A stretch of 6,082 nucleotides of DNA from Acidimicrobiia bacterium (GTDB lineage: Bacteria; Actinomycetota; Acidimicrobiia; Spongiisociales; SHLN01): contig JABDOU010000229.1 in NCBI GenBank assembly GCA_013043085.1, positions 1 to 6,082 on the forward strand, written 5' to 3'. The translations under genes were made by a program, and so were the position numbers. Under the pieces are notes generated by a model. It searched no databases, was not told where the DNA came from, and saw only the letters and a list, made by a program, of their open reading frames with translations. How positions within the stretch are numbered: the stretch's first letter is position 1; every line of letters begins with the position of its first letter. This document shows positions 5,664 to 6,082 of the stretch, piece by piece.

Positions 5664-6082
5664 GGTCGCTTCACGTCATCGTCGTCGACGACTTCCGCGC
5701 CAAATTCTTCGATGATCATGTCTGCTGCGTCGGCATCGTCGGCCTCGACGAGATTGTCTTTGTCGAGAACAACCTCTTCCTGAATAGGAGTTACGGACCG
5801 GCCGGACTCCTGTGCGATGTAGGCGATCTCGACCCCTCCACCAAGAATATCGGAAGCCGCCGTGCCAACGATCATTCGCAGCGCTTCGTCTGCTTCGAGC
5901 GCTTCGATATGAAACGTGAGATGAGACGGAATCAGCAATCCGAGAACCCCGCCGTCGACGGCAGCCGGTTTGGCCTCTCGCAGAATTGCAAAGCGTCGCG
6001 GCCCAACGGCCTGCCGGACGCGGTCGACCAGCGCCGGCCACTTCGCGGCTACGGCGGACTGGTCCATGGTCGAAAGCGGAGA
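5660..6082 (-). CDS. dnaX: C-terminal part of DNA polymerase III subunit gamma/tau (DnaX), 5' end outside window
   Basis: The minus frame is open from the right edge (the last five codons before 6067 read SPLST) through to a TAG at 5660. The 140 visible residues resemble the C-terminal domain of actinobacterial DnaX, the clamp-loader ATPase subunit. They comprise a W-P-x-L-V-x-R-V helix (AAKWPALVDRVRQAV), RRFAILREAKPAAVDGGVLGLLIPSHLTFHIEAL as the following alpha/beta segment, ASDILGGGVEIAY, and then an acidic tail ending in FGAEVVDDDD, a pattern also seen at DnaX C-termini. The AAA+ ATPase domain would lie beyond the window. This domain is poorly conserved, so identity rests on pattern and on the known dnaX-ybaB-recR association. 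The ATG at 6067 could be read as the start of a separate 135-aa protein, but the upstream frame is open and the domain begins there without a complete fold, so I prefer a fragment of a larger gene. Confidence 0.72.
   Translation of the reverse strand, partial: SPLSTMDQSAVAAKWPALVDRVRQAVGPRRFAILREAKPAAVDGGVLGLLIPSHLTFHIEALEADEALRMIVGTAASDILGGGVEIAYIAQESGRSVTPIQEEVVLDKDNLVEADDADAADMIIEEFGAEVVDDDDVKRP

Noticed and set aside
5681..5692. 12-bp palindrome GTCGTCGACGAC just past the recR stop, considered as a terminator
   Set aside because: It encodes the Asp run of the DnaX-like tail, has no loop and no T-tract, and is explained by repeated GAC/GAT codons.
6065..6067. ATG 6067 as the start of a stand-alone 135-aa protein
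   Set aside because: The frame is open upstream to the window edge, and the sequence looks like a C-terminal domain of a longer DnaX-like protein. It cannot be fully excluded without flanking sequence.

Overview
The window reads as an ordinary, densely packed chromosomal segment of an actinobacterium, probably close to Acidimicrobiia. The assignment rests on four things: moderate to high GC with many TCG/CGA codons, a membrane-anchored extracytoplasmic cyclophilin with a Thr/Ser-rich linker, a small protein resembling the actinobacterial acyl-CoA carboxylase epsilon subunit, and two divergent genes that look leaderless. I see no RNA genes, mobile elements, CRISPR arrays or plasmid/phage functions. 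No gene-free stretch exceeds about 85 bases. I found no previously undescribed system.

Left part, + strand (1-2880): the 3' part of a membrane-anchored cyclophilin peptidyl-prolyl isomerase is followed, with stop and start sharing one base, by a PHP-domain metal-dependent phosphoesterase resembling the RNase AM/YciV group. After a 33-base gap comes an orphan membrane histidine kinase with about six transmembrane segments and no response regulator in view.

Middle, - strand (4648 down to 2821): three genes are linked by two identical 4-base GTGA stop/start overlaps. They are an acetyl-CoA acetyltransferase-type thiolase, methylmalonyl-CoA epimerase, and an 80-aa protein resembling an acyl-CoA carboxylase epsilon subunit. 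Together they suggest short-chain acyl-CoA metabolism: thiolysis, and propionyl-CoA to methylmalonyl-CoA to succinyl-CoA. The last gene runs about 60 bases into the 3' end of the convergent kinase gene.

Right part (4732-6082): ybaB and recR lie on the + strand, divergent from the thiolase, with stop and start sharing one base. RecR acts in RecFOR recombinational repair, and YbaB is a nucleoid-associated DNA-binding protein. They meet, tail to tail, the C-terminal part of what appears to be dnaX (DNA polymerase III gamma/tau), which enters from the right edge on the - strand. recR and dnaX share one palindromic CTAG as both stop codons. dnaX-ybaB-recR is a widely conserved co-directional cluster, so finding dnaX on the other side and in the opposite orientation is the most notable layout feature. 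The 83-base thiolase/ybaB gap carries a TANNNT box exactly 7 bases before each start codon, which points to paired leaderless promoters.
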